DNA of 62,589 nucleotides from Nocardia sp. CC227C (lineage in GTDB: Bacteria > Actinomycetota > Actinomycetes > Mycobacteriales > Mycobacteriaceae), in NCBI RefSeq assembly GCF_030767025.1, contig NZ_JASITE010000027.1:1-62589 (forward strand), written 5' to 3'. Within the stretch, counting starts at the first letter, position 1. Each line of letters opens with the position of its first letter. Below, one piece after another: positions 40,350 to 47,584 of this stretch. The position numbers and the translations under genes are program-made. Under the pieces are notes generated by a model, which was not told the DNA's origin, searched no databases, and saw only the letters and a list, made by a program, of their open reading frames with translations.

Positions 40350-41913
40350 GAGCGAAATCGCTCAGCAGCTGAGGGGCCGCCGAGTCGAAGCCCACGAGAT
40401 CCAACATGCCAGCATCGGCAGGATCCGCGATCGAGAAGTTCGTCGCGGTCATCCCGCACACCACCAGTTTCGCGTTCGGGTTGACACGCTCGCGGTACCG
40501 GCGCAGCGCCTGATGCGGGTGCATCTTCCCCGACCATGTCTCGTTGTCGGTGTAGACGACGAACACATCGACCTCGAGCCCGGCGTCCAGGGCGTGCAGC
40601 ATCGGCAGCGAGCAGTCGGTGCTTCCCGCGCGCATCGACTCGATGGTGCGGATGGCGTCGTCCAGGCGCTGGCGCGGGCTGAGCGGGATCGAGCGCAGTT
40701 TGCCGCTGAACGCGACGATCTCGTGCGCGGGCTCACGCGCCGCGGTCACCAACGCCATGGCGGCGCTGGCCTCCCGAGGCGTGATCGGCATGCCCGCGAT
40801 CGGATGCCACGTCATCGAGCCCGACACGTCCAATGCGAGCAGGTGCCGCTTGCCGGTCGGATCCACCGCCGCGAACGACGCGTAGAACGCGGCGTCGAGC
40901 GCGTCGATGATCGGCCGCGACGGCGACCACTCACCGCCACCCCGGGCGCCACGGCCACCGGCGTAGGTGCGCAGCGCGACAAGCACGTTCACCGGATGCA
41001 CACGAGCCTTGCGCAGCCGCTCCGGGTTCGCGAGCTGGTCGGCGACCATCCGGGCACGGCTGCCCAGGGGGGACAGCAGGCCCAGCTTCGTCAGACGCGG
41101 CAGCTGCCGCATGAGCGCGGTCTGCGGAACCCCGTTGTCCAGCAGCGCCTCCCACACCGCGGCGTCGTTCATCGCCGTGTCGGGCAGCATCTCCCACGAC
41201 AGCCGGTACTCGCGGATCAGGTCGGGGATCTCACCGACCGGCGCGGCCTGGGCGCGCTGGAAGCCTTCCACCAGGCGCAGGCCGTCGAGGGACGCGCCGC
41301 GACCGCACACCCAGTCGAACAGGCGACGGCGTGCGTCCTCGTCGGTGGCCGGGTGCGACAGGCGCAGCAGGTCCCGATGGGTCCAGCCCTCACGCTGCCG
41401 GTACTTCACCAGCTGATAGGCCAGATCGTCGATGGTCTTGTCGGTGTACCAGGCGCCGACGGCGCGGCGCAGGCTGCGGCCCCAGCCACGGAACTGCTCG
41501 ATGTAGCGGGCGAACAGGAACAGGTGGGTGCCGGTGCGCGCCACCAGCGGCAGGGCGTTGAGCGCGGTGCGGCGGCCGTCCTCGTCGCCGAGTGATGCCG
41601 CCGCGGCGAGGGCCAGCAGCGCCGGGTTCTGCTTCGGTGCCCGGCCGGAGGTGGAGATCTCGACAACCTCACGCACGAGGTCCGCGGTACGGTTCCGTGC
41701 GAAGTCCAGCACGACCGTGGCGTTGTCCTTGGTGAGGTCCTTCGCGCCGACGTAGTAGGTGCCGCCCTCGGTGCCGAGCACGAGGAACCGGCGCAGGCGA
41801 ACCTCGGGGCTGACCTCGAAGGTGAACCCGCCGGCGTTGTTGCGGACCTGGCGCGGGTCGGCCTGCTCGGACTGAGAAGTCTTGCGGGTGTTGATGCCTG
41901 CCAGAACGTCCAT
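40339..41913 (-). CDS. rsr: Ro60/Rsr-family RNA-binding protein (TROVE + vWA)
   Basis: 524 aa. N-terminal two thirds is the HEAT-repeat TROVE ring: GGFTFEVSPEVRLRRFLVLGTEGGTYY is the diagnostic opening, followed by VREVVEISTSGRAPKQNPALLALA. The C-terminal von Willebrand A domain has a complete MIDAS: DVSGSM (Asp362), a later Thr in STDCSLPM and VYTDNETW. Ro proteins bind misfolded RNA through the ring and Y RNA on its outer surface; Deinococcus Rsr works with PNPase in RNA decay and stress survival. Four Y-RNA-like genes lie directly upstream. ATG 41913 follows GAGGTAGGC. Confidence 0.95.
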   Translation of the reverse strand: MDVLAGINTRKTSQSEQADPRQVRNNAGGFTFEVSPEVRLRRFLVLGTEGGTYYVGAKDLTKDNATVVLDFARNRTADLVREVVEISTSGRAPKQNPALLALAAAASLGDEDGRRTALNALPLVARTGTHLFLFARYIEQFRGWGRSLRRAVGAWYTDKTIDDLAYQLVKYRQREGWTHRDLLRLSHPATDEDARRRLFDWVCGRGASLDGLRLVEGFQRAQAAPVGEIPDLIREYRLSWEMLPDTAMNDAAVWEALLDNGVPQTALMRQLPRLTKLGLLSPLGSRARMVADQLANPERLRKARVHPVNVLVALRTYAGGRGARGGGEWSPSRPIIDALDAAFYASFAAVDPTGKRHLLALDVSGSMTWHPIAGMPITPREASAAMALVTAAREPAHEIVAFSGKLRSIPLSPRQRLDDAIRTIESMRAGSTDCSLPMLHALDAGLEVDVFVVYTDNETWSGKMHPHQALRRYRERVNPNAKLVVCGMTATNFSIADPADAGMLDLVGFDSAAPQLLSDFARGL

Positions 41914-41950
41914 GCCTACCTCGTTTCGGCCCCCTTCGGGGCGTGGAAGG

Positions 41951-42066
41951 GAAGACGGGCGTGTGATGCCGACCGGGGTTGAGGCTGGAACCAACCCTCG
42001 CGGGAATCGAACCCGCTTCGCCCTTGTGTGTGAGACAAGATAACCGATCGTCTCCGGCCCGTCTTC
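41951..42066 (-). ncRNA. Y RNA-like RNA 4 (116 nt, T-arm module)
   Basis: 5' GAAGACGG pairs with 3' CCGTCTTC (8 bp). Inside lie the conserved GGGCCGGA and TCGGTTATC elements; GATCGG pairs with CCGGTC to form the upper stem, giving the two-stem, internal-loop Ro-binding shape. The distal part holds a perfect T-arm mimic (GCGGGTTCGATTCCCGC) and a GGGTTG/CAACCC hairpin where an acceptor stem would be. Last of the array; the Ro gene starts 38 bases downstream, after a GCCCC/GGGGC hairpin. Confidence 0.8.
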
Positions 42067-42093
42067 AGTTGTCCTTCAATGCTTTTGAGTGGG

Positions 42094-42165
42094 GGAAGCG
42101 GGCGTGTCAGTGCCTGCCGGGATGATCATCCGCAGTGATAACCGACTGGCGTCCGGCCCGCTTCC
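42094..42165 (-). ncRNA. Y RNA-like RNA 3 (72 nt, minimal)
   Basis: Terminal stem GGAAGCGG/CCGCTTCC; GGGCCGGA and GTCGGTTATC present; upper stem GTCGG/CCGGC; distal end is only the self-complementary GGATGATCATCC hairpin. It lacks any tRNA-like part, so it is the Ro-binding module alone. Confidence 0.75.
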
Positions 42166-42180
42166 ATACACTCTGTGAGC

Positions 42181-42312
42181 GAGAACGGTCGTGGTGTGCC
42201 GACCGGGTTTTTCCGACCCGAGGGGGCCGGGCAGGCGTCGAACCAGTTTCCTGGGGGCGCCAGCAGGATTCGAACCTGTTAACCGATAACCGATCAGCTT
42301 CGGCCCGTTCTC
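42181..42312 (-). ncRNA. Y RNA-like RNA 2 (132 nt, T-arm module)
   Basis: Terminal stem GAGAACGG/CCGTTCTC, GGGCCGAA and ATCGGTTATC elements, upper stem GATCGG/CCGGTC. Distal module carries a T-arm-like CAGGTTCGAATCCTG and a CCAG-GAAA-CTGG hairpin, but no clear D arm. Sequence between stems differs from RNAs 1 and 4, while the Ro-binding part is conserved. Confidence 0.8.
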
Positions 42313-42329
42313 ATTGCCCTGCAATCCGA

Positions 42330-42462
42330 GTGGGCGGTCGTGGTGCTCCGACCGGGGATTAGGAGCTCTATCCAATTGAGCTACGAGAGCAAGCTCTCGG
42401 CGGGATTCGAACCCGCAACCTCCTCCTTGAATGGGATAACCGATCGAATCCGGCCCGCCCAC
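42330..42462 (-). ncRNA. Y RNA-like RNA 1 (133 nt, permuted tRNA module)
   Basis: First of the array. Terminal stem GTGGGCGG/CCGCCCAC; GGGCCGGA and ATCGGTTATC; upper stem GATCGG/CCGGTC. The distal module reads, in order: AGGAG half stem, T arm GCGGGTTCGAATCCCGC, an acceptor-like stem closed into a hairpin (GAGAGC-TT-GCTCTC), a canonical D arm (TAGCTCAATTGGATAGAGC) and CTCCT, which pairs with AGGAG as an opened anticodon stem. This is a circularly permuted tRNA, as proposed for bacterial YrlA RNAs. A TACAGC box (42474-42469) lies 6 bases before its 5' end. Confidence 0.85.
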
Positions 42463-42468
42463 TGGGTT

Positions 42469-42474
42469 GCTGTA
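42469..42474 (-). promoter_or_regulatory. Candidate -10 box for the Y RNA array
   Basis: TACAGC on the - strand ends 6 bases before the first base of the RNA 1 terminal stem, the right distance for transcription to begin there. No good -35; TACAGT slightly further upstream (about 42484-42489) is an alternative. Confidence 0.35.
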
Positions 42475-42502
42475 CGAGGGAGACTGTAATGCACTACACC
42501 CT

Positions 42503-42577
42503 TTAACGCCAGCGAATAACCCCCGCGTCGAAATGAGCGGTAGCCGTGAGGTTTTCGAACTTGGTTGCCGCGTTCAC
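42503..42577 (-). CDS. Micropeptide, 24 aa
   Basis: GTG 42577 follows GAGGAGGCAAGG and overlaps the previous stop (GTGA). Reads VNAATKFENLTATAHFDAG. Ends 40 bases before the Y RNA array; may be co-transcribed with it. Confidence 0.4.
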   Translation of the reverse strand: MNAATKFENLTATAHFDAGVIRWR

Positions 42578-42669
42578 GCCTTGCCTCCTCTCAGCCATGC
42601 CAGCCAGGCGGCGGCCACCACCACAGCCACCACCACATCAACCAGATCCGACACAACCTCACGGCTCAC
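42574..42669 (-). CDS. Membrane micropeptide, 31 aa
   Basis: GTG 42669 overlaps the PadR-like gene stop. One hydrophobic helix (VVDVVVAVVVAAAWLAWL)-type sequence with a basic end RGGKA. Confidence 0.45.
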   Translation of the reverse strand: MSREVVSDLVDVVVAVVVAAAWLAWLRGGKA

Positions 42670-42950
42670 GCGCCCGCTCCTCTCAGCAGCAGGGCCAGCT
42701 CCCGGCGCCCCAGCTCGGTCAGCTTGTACCAGCGCCGCGCCGGTCGCCCGTCTGGTTCGGGCTCCCAGCCGTCGGTCAGCCAGCCGTCGCGCTGCATGCG
42801 CAGCAAGGCCGGGTACATGGTCCCGGAGGAGATCCCCGCCTGGCGGGTGAGGGGCCAGCCGTAATGCCGGTCGGCGGGCAGGGCGAGGAGGACGGCGGCG
42901 AGGCGACGCTCGGCCCTGAGACGGCGGACACGCAACGGATTCCAGGTCAC
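42666..42950 (-). CDS. PadR-family winged-helix regulator, 94 aa
   Basis: GTG 42950 with GGAGAC upstream. Winged helix: RLAAVLLALPADRHYGWPLTRQAGISSGTMYPALLRM, the PadR hallmark TMYPAL-RM, then GWLTDGWEPE...RRWYKLTELGRRELA. PadR proteins are usually repressors. Single domain, without the PadR C-terminal dimer helix. Confidence 0.8.
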   Translation of the reverse strand: MTWNPLRVRRLRAERRLAAVLLALPADRHYGWPLTRQAGISSGTMYPALLRMQRDGWLTDGWEPEPDGRPARRWYKLTELGRRELALLLRGAGA

Positions 42951-43177
42951 GCGGTCTCCTCGGTGAGGGTGAGTGTCAGTCGCCCGTCCGCCAGCGCGGC
43001 ATCCACCCACGGAGCCACCAACGGAAAAGCCACATTCGTCAGGGTGGCCCACCCGTCCGGGCACTCCGGATCATGCACCGGGAACGCCGCCCGAGCGAGG
43101 CGGGTGACGAGCAGGTCTCGGGCAGGGTCACGGCCCGGCAGAGCGTGACGGGCAGTCGGGAACTCGGCAGTGGTCAT
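42947..43177 (-). CDS. Hypothetical protein, 76 aa
   Basis: AAGGAGATTCCTG before ATG 43177. Helical; ARDLLVTRLARAAFPVHD and LADGRLTLTLTEE. Overlaps the PadR gene by 4 bases. Confidence 0.6.
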   Translation of the reverse strand: MTTAEFPTARHALPGRDPARDLLVTRLARAAFPVHDPECPDGWATLTNVAFPLVAPWVDAALADGRLTLTLTEETA

Positions 43178-43197
43178 CAGGAATCTCCTTGCAGGGG

Positions 43198-43482
43198 TTA
43201 GGCTTCGGTCCAGGCGGTGACGTAGCGGTGCTGCCACGGGCCGCGCGTGACCACGAGACCGTGCTGGTTGACGATCTCGGTCCGCGCTCCCTCCCGTTCG
43301 ACCGGCTCCAGATCGCCGAGGGCGTCGACATGGAGCGACACCTCTTCGCGGTACTTCACCCGGGTCGCCGCATCGAGTAGTTCCCAGTGGTCGGCGGGCG
43401 GATCGCCGGGCAGGGACGACAACTCGTCGCGCCAATGCAGGGCCTTGGCCATCCGTTCGATGGCTTCGCTGCGCCACGTCAC
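43198..43482 (-). CDS. Hypothetical protein, 94 aa
   Basis: GTG 43482 in a GTGA overlap. Helical start (RSEAIERMAKALHWRDEL) and beta end (EIVNQHGLVVTRGPWQHRYV). Unrecognised. Confidence 0.55.
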   Translation of the reverse strand: MTWRSEAIERMAKALHWRDELSSLPGDPPADHWELLDAATRVKYREEVSLHVDALGDLEPVEREGARTEIVNQHGLVVTRGPWQHRYVTAWTEA

Positions 43483-43814
43483 CGCCACACCCCCAGTACG
43501 GTCTTGGCTGCCCCACCGATCCGGGACAGCACACCCAACGCCGCGGCCACGAGCCCCGCGGGAGTGGCCCGGATCGGGGGTTCGGTCCGCAGCAGTGACC
43601 GCGGCGGCTCCGGCGCGGCGCTGTACGGCGCGGTACCGGTGGAGTCGAACCACAGCGGGCGGCCGTGGTTGAGGCGGCGGCGTACCTCGTCGGTGAGCGC
43701 TTCCAGACCCGCCTCCAGGACGCCCGGATCCGGAGCTGTGTGGCCCGTGGACGCTCCAGCGGGGGTGAGGCGGGGTGGATGGACCGGTTGGGCGGCTCTC
43801 GGCTTCTGAGGCAT
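43479..43814 (-). CDS. Pro-rich hypothetical protein, 111 aa
   Basis: TGATG overlap at 43814. Pro/Ala-rich, with LEALTDEVRRRLNHGRPLWF and a hydrophobic C-terminus (ATPAGLVAAALGVLSRIGGA) that could associate with membrane. Unrecognised. Confidence 0.55.
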   Translation of the reverse strand: MPQKPRAAQPVHPPRLTPAGASTGHTAPDPGVLEAGLEALTDEVRRRLNHGRPLWFDSTGTAPYSAAPEPPRSLLRTEPPIRATPAGLVAAALGVLSRIGGAAKTVLGVWR

Positions 43815-44173
43815 CAAGCACCCGCCTCGGTGAAGAACTTCTTGATGCCGCCCTTGTACAGCCAGTCGGTCGTGGCCTCCAGGTCGCCGCTGGTGAAATC
43901 CTTCGGCAAGCGCATCGACCCGTCGACCTTGTTGTGCTGGTGCATGTACAGGGACTCGCCGAAGCGCACCAGCAAGTCGACCTCGTGGCCTTGGATCTCG
44001 TCGACCTCCAGCACGAACGCCGGGTCGTCGAACTCGCCAAGCTCGTCATTTACCTTGTCGAGGTGATCGCCGAGGATGGCGAGGGCGGTCATGTTGCCGT
44101 CGACCTGGAGCCAGAAGTTCCAGGTCTCGCCCTCGTGGTCGTTGGTTTCGATGAATCGGCGGTAGGTGGTCAT
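43814..44173 (-). CDS. Hypothetical protein, 119 aa
   Basis: Compact alpha/beta protein (RRFIETNDHEGETWNFWLQ, EIQGHEVDLLVRFGESLYMHQHN) ending KKFFTEAGA. Well-formed; likely an actinophage orphan family. Its start is clear and preceded by GGAG-type bases. Confidence 0.65.
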   Translation of the reverse strand: MTTYRRFIETNDHEGETWNFWLQVDGNMTALAILGDHLDKVNDELGEFDDPAFVLEVDEIQGHEVDLLVRFGESLYMHQHNKVDGSMRLPKDFTSGDLEATTDWLYKGGIKKFFTEAGA

Positions 44174-44216
44174 GCGGAGTTCTCCTGGTTGTCTCGGTCG
44201 ATGAAATGCGTTGCTG

Positions 44217-44675
44217 TCAGGCCCATGTCGCGCAGACGTGCCATCCCGGGCCTTCGTCGGGAATCGGGATCTCGAGCAGTTCGCAGAAGCGGCTAATTTG
44301 ATCGGCCCAATCTGTTGCGACGTCGAGGGGCTTCAGCGGTTCGGCGCCGTAGAGGCAGCTCTGGACGGATGCCTTGACGCGCACCGCGTTTCCGCCGCAT
44401 TCGTATCCGTAGCCGTCGATCTCTACGCCACACGCCTTGACCAGCGCGTACATTTCGTCGCGGCTCGCGGACCACGCTCGATACTCAGGTGAGTTGCGAT
44501 AGTCCTCGCCTGTAAATCCGCCGGTCGGGTAGGGCACTTCGTTCCAGCCGAGTTTGCGCGCGAGAACCTCTTCCCAGTCCCCACCGTCCTGCCGCCATTG
44601 CGGCATTGCTTCGTCGTCGATGTCGTCGTCGTATCCGAGGTCGAAGCCCCAGAAAACGTCCGCACTCAGGCTCAT
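44217..44675 (-). CDS. Hypothetical acidic protein, 152 aa
   Basis: Begins MSLSADVFWGFDLGYDDD; Trp/Tyr/Cys-rich, acidic (isoelectric point clearly low by composition). Small acidic phage proteins are often inhibitors or DNA mimics, but no such family is recognised here. Confidence 0.6.
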   Translation of the reverse strand: MSLSADVFWGFDLGYDDDIDDEAMPQWRQDGGDWEEVLARKLGWNEVPYPTGGFTGEDYRNSPEYRAWSASRDEMYALVKACGVEIDGYGYECGGNAVRVKASVQSCLYGAEPLKPLDVATDWADQISRFCELLEIPIPDEGPGWHVCATWA

Positions 44676-44682
44676 TCCCACG

Positions 44683-44910
44683 TCAGGATTCCTTTGCGTT
44701 GTCTCGATCGATTGCTGCTTGGGCGCGGGCCGACGGTGTCGACTCCGCGAAGTCGTTGTCACTGCTGGTACGGCGTAAATGCGGGCGGCACACGTAGCAG
44801 GGGATGGGCCGGAGTTCGTCGTCGTAGCCGGTGAAACCACGGCAGCCCGGCCGCCCACACGGAGGGAGTGGCTGCCTCTCGACCGGCTCCCCGGTGCGAT
44901 CAAGGGCCAT
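44683..44910 (-). CDS. Zinc-finger protein, 75 aa
   Basis: CGRPGCRG and PCYVCRPHL, two Cys pairs spaced about 20 residues as in a zinc ribbon, with a charged C-terminus. Overlaps the next gene by 11 bases. Confidence 0.6.
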   Translation of the reverse strand: MALDRTGEPVERQPLPPCGRPGCRGFTGYDDELRPIPCYVCRPHLRRTSSDNDFAESTPSARAQAAIDRDNAKES

Positions 44911-45313
44911 CGCCCGCCTCCTCGGCTAGTGGCGGCCGGTGGTCGCAGTCCGGGCAGCACTTGATCGCTCCCCTGGCAGGCGCAGCGAGGCAACGCGTTT
45001 CAGTAGATCCGCATCCGTCGCACAGCTTGTCGGGCAGTGGTGTCCAGGCGAGGGCGGCGCGCTCAACCCCTTCACCGCCGCGACGCTGCGCGGTGAGCAG
45101 CGCGGCGTCCCGGTCATCTCGCGGGTGGACTCGATCGCCAGGCCGCGCCCTCCACCCGTACTCGAAGCCGTCGACCTCGCTGCGCGGCACCACCAGGAAC
45201 TCGGCCAGGACAGCGTCAGCGAGCAACAGCCAGTTCGGCCTGGGATCTTGGGCCGCCCAGAAAGCACGCCCCAGGGCAGCCGCCAACTCGTGGCGGATCT
45301 CGTTGGCGTTCAT
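44900..45313 (-). CDS. Hypothetical protein with C-terminal zinc ribbon, 137 aa
   Basis: Helical N-terminus (NEIRHELAAALGRAFWAAQ) and C-terminal CDGCGSTETRC...KCCPDCDH. ATG 45313 overlaps the upstream stop. Unrecognised. Confidence 0.6.
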   Translation of the reverse strand: MNANEIRHELAAALGRAFWAAQDPRPNWLLLADAVLAEFLVVPRSEVDGFEYGWRARPGDRVHPRDDRDAALLTAQRRGGEGVERAALAWTPLPDKLCDGCGSTETRCLAAPARGAIKCCPDCDHRPPLAEEAGDGP

Positions 45314-45456
45314 CGGGTGCCGCCCTCCTCGGGCTCCCACTCTGCGGCGAGGAATAGCTCCACTCGGCCGGTCTTGGGATCAGACTGCCAATCCACCACG
45401 GGCTGTCCGTTGACATGGAGCTTGCCCGCGATGAGCGCGTCCTCCAGGCGGGTCAT
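45310..45456 (-). CDS. Hypothetical protein, 48 aa
   Basis: GGAGGGCGAACG before ATG 45456. MTRLEDALIAGKLHVNGQPV then a strand GRVELFLAAEWEPE. ATGA-type overlaps at both ends. Confidence 0.55.
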   Translation of the reverse strand: MTRLEDALIAGKLHVNGQPVVDWQSDPKTGRVELFLAAEWEPEEGGTR

Positions 45457-45716
45457 CGTTCGCCCTCCTTCCATTCAGCGAGAAGCTGCTTCGCTTCCGC
45501 ATGCGGACACAACTCACCCGGCTCCAGACCGAAAAAGCCGTGCGCTTGACAGTTGCCGTTGTGGTCGAACCAGCAGTCACCGGAATCGGTGAACTCCTCG
45601 ATGAGTTCGCGGAGCCGGAGCAGTTCGTCCGCCATGGCGCGGGCGTCATCGAGATCCGGGTACTTCGCGTGGCCGATCCAGTCGTGCAGCTGCTCGAAGG
45701 TGACGAACCCGCTCAC
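45453..45716 (-). CDS. Hypothetical protein, 87 aa
   Basis: GTG 45716 (GTGA overlap). Helical with ARAMADELLRLRELIEEF, then CWFDHNGNCQAHGFF...CPHAEAKQLL: three Cys and several His suggest a metal site. Confidence 0.6.
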   Translation of the reverse strand: MSGFVTFEQLHDWIGHAKYPDLDDARAMADELLRLRELIEEFTDSGDCWFDHNGNCQAHGFFGLEPGELCPHAEAKQLLAEWKEGER

Positions 45717-46492
45717 CGGTCGCCCTCCCGCTTCTGCCCGGTCCATGGCAGGTGCAGCCCGTCACCCTCCCGGCGGGGTACGTAGTGCACGTGAATGTGT
45801 GGAATCGTTTGCGTGGCAGCCACTCCCGATGAGGTGATCAGGTTGAAGTCGCAGCCCTCACGGCTGGCATAGACCTCGGCGGCGCTCATAGCCACTCGGA
45901 CCCCTTCCCCGCTCGGATGCTCGGAGTGCCAAGCCGGGACGAAAAGCATGTGGCCCGGCGTGACGGGGTTCAGTGGCTCGAGGCTGACGGCGCCGTCATA
46001 CGCCTGCTCGAAATCGAAGGCCGCGATACGCTCGCAGAAGGGGCAGCCCTCGCGGAAGTCCCCACCGGTCCCCTCCTCCTTGGGCTCCCACAGCAGGCGC
46101 ACTGGAAGGGTGATCTTCTCGCTGATGCGGTCCCAATCGTCGCCCGGATAGCTCCACCGCAGTAAGCCGTCCTCTAAGGCGATCCGTACGTACACGGCCG
46201 GGTACGGGTTTGTTTCCCAGCCCGGGTCGGCTTCGATCACGACCGCGCCGACCGGCAGGGCTTCGAGATCGGGGTAGGTCTCGATCACCCGGGTGGGAGG
46301 ACGCCAGCCCCGGCGCAGCAGCTCGGCGATTGTCGCGCGCACGCCCTCCTTCAGCCCGTCGCGGACCGCGCGGTCGACTTCTTCCCAGAGGTACCCCGCG
46401 CCAGCCGGGGCTTGCGCGTCCTCGTTCTCCCGGTTCCAGGCGATCCGGGCGAGGCTCAGCAGCTCGGCCTCGGGAATCTCGTTGTCAGCCAT
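45713..46492 (-). CDS. HIT-domain protein with N-terminal phage domain
   Basis: 259 aa. Residues ~148-240 are a HIT hydrolase: CPFCERI (Cys150, Cys153), NPVTPGHMLFVP and the triad QTIPHIHVHYVPR (His232, 234, 236). The first ~140 residues are a separate domain (TIAELLRRGWRPPTRVI, VRIALEDGLLRWSYPGDDW) seen alone in other phage proteins. HIT enzymes hydrolyse or transfer nucleotide phosphates such as Ap4A. The fusion suggests nucleotide-signal turnover during infection, which is inference. Confidence 0.8.
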   Translation of the reverse strand: MADNEIPEAELLSLARIAWNRENEDAQAPAGAGYLWEEVDRAVRDGLKEGVRATIAELLRRGWRPPTRVIETYPDLEALPVGAVVIEADPGWETNPYPAVYVRIALEDGLLRWSYPGDDWDRISEKITLPVRLLWEPKEEGTGGDFREGCPFCERIAAFDFEQAYDGAVSLEPLNPVTPGHMLFVPAWHSEHPSGEGVRVAMSAAEVYASREGCDFNLITSSGVAATQTIPHIHVHYVPRREGDGLHLPWTGQKREGDR

Positions 46493-46504
46493 ATGTTTTC
46501 CTCG

Positions 46505-46666
46505 TCAGCGATTCCGGTACTTGGTGACGACGACCTTGAAGAGGTCGCCGCCAGGGGCTTGGTAGTTCAGCTGCTGGCCGTGGACGGCGTACACGTCGAA
46601 CCCGGCATCAGTCAGCGCCTCACGGATCGACTGGATCTCGTCCAGCGCGGTGAGCCGGTCGCTCAT
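46505..46666 (-). CDS. Hypothetical protein, 53 aa
   Basis: GGGAGGCGCGGCC precedes ATG 46666. MSDRLTALDEIQSIREALTD followed by FDVYAVHGQQL and LFKVVVTKYRNR: helix plus two strands. Unrecognised. Confidence 0.55.
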   Translation of the reverse strand: MSDRLTALDEIQSIREALTDAGFDVYAVHGQQLNYQAPGGDLFKVVVTKYRNR

Positions 46667-47097
46667 GGCCGCGCCTCCCGGCTCGGGTTGCGGGGGTCGT
46701 CGATCGTGGGACGCTCCCGGCCAGCGAGAGCAGCCCGCAGCCGAGCGAGGATCTCCCCCTGCCCCTCGCCGGACACTCCGAGTGCGGCGGCGACCTCGTC
46801 CAGGGTGGAGCGCACATCCGCCAGCTCCGAGATCACGTCGTCGTGGATGACGTCCATGCTGGCGAGGGAGTCACGGGCCTGCTCCAGCTCGGTGAGCAGC
46901 TGCCCGTATGTGTTGCGCATGTGCACGATCAGCTCGGCATGGGCCGTCTCGCCGATCAGCTCGGCATCGCCGGGATCGGCTGGCGCGGTGCCGATGTAGT
47001 GTCCGCCGGACGGCCGGGCAGATCCGACTACCCAAGGAGCCAGTCCAGCTTCAGCCAAGAGCCGCCGCCCTTCGGTGATGAGGTCACGATCAGGCAC
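46663..47097 (-). CDS. Hypothetical coiled-coil protein, 144 aa
   Basis: GTG 47097. Central helix NTYGQLLTELEQARDSLASM and ISELADVRSTLDEVAAALG. Similar in style to the next gene (both describe a short alpha/beta head plus a helix). Confidence 0.55.
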   Translation of the reverse strand: MPDRDLITEGRRLLAEAGLAPWVVGSARPSGGHYIGTAPADPGDAELIGETAHAELIVHMRNTYGQLLTELEQARDSLASMDVIHDDVISELADVRSTLDEVAAALGVSGEGQGEILARLRAALAGRERPTIDDPRNPSREARP

Positions 47098-47584
47098 GGT
47101 CGCTCACCTCCCGCAGCTCGGCGATGAGGACCGCTTCGCCTGTGGGTGCGTATCCGGATCTGATCCCTTCGGCAGTCCGTGCGCCATCGGCATCGAAAAC
47201 GGCATCGCAGCAGGTGAGTTCGCCCTCGTCGTTCCTGAGCACGATGACGTAACCGAGGGAGTTCTGCTCCAACTCGGTGATGCGGGCGCAGGCAGCAGCG
47301 AGGGTGTCGATCACGTCCACCAACCCGCCATCCGGCCGGCCATGCACCCGCTCGGCCCACCCGGACACCCACACCCGGTCGGGGTCGGGTGCCTCGTAGT
47401 CGTCGAGGACAGCCTGGCGCAGCTCAGCGATCTCGGCGGCGGAGGGCAGGTGGCCGGCGGGCGCGACTGCCAGGCGTTCGCGGGCTTCGATCAGCTCCTT
47501 CGCCATCGCTGCCACCTCCCACGGGTCCGCGAGATGCGGCGCCCCCGCGAAGTGATCCAGATGCGTGCGGGACAACTCAGGCAT
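47090..47584 (-). CDS. Hypothetical protein, 164 aa
   Basis: Starts MPELSRTHLDHFAGAPHLAD; helices LIEARERLAVAPAGHLPS and TLAAACARITELEQN; C-terminal strand pair with CCDAVFDADG. ATG overlaps the preceding gene stop in the frame that seems correct (see 47577-47931). Confidence 0.55.
   Translation of the reverse strand: MPELSRTHLDHFAGAPHLADPWEVAAMAKELIEARERLAVAPAGHLPSAAEIAELRQAVLDDYEAPDPDRVWVSGWAERVHGRPDGGLVDVIDTLAAACARITELEQNSLGYVIVLRNDEGELTCCDAVFDADGARTAEGIRSGYAPTGEAVLIAELREVSDRA

Noticed and set aside
40513..41595. 360-codon + strand frame opposite the Ro gene
   Set aside because: Antisense to a certain TROVE/vWA gene; no recognisable motif.
42330..42430. A genuine tRNA gene, because D and T arms are visible
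   Set aside because: The arms are in permuted order with the acceptor closed into a hairpin and no intact anticodon loop; fits a Y RNA module instead.
42076..42462. 128-codon frame over the Y RNA array
   Set aside because: Entirely explained by the structured RNAs; the translated sequence has no protein features.
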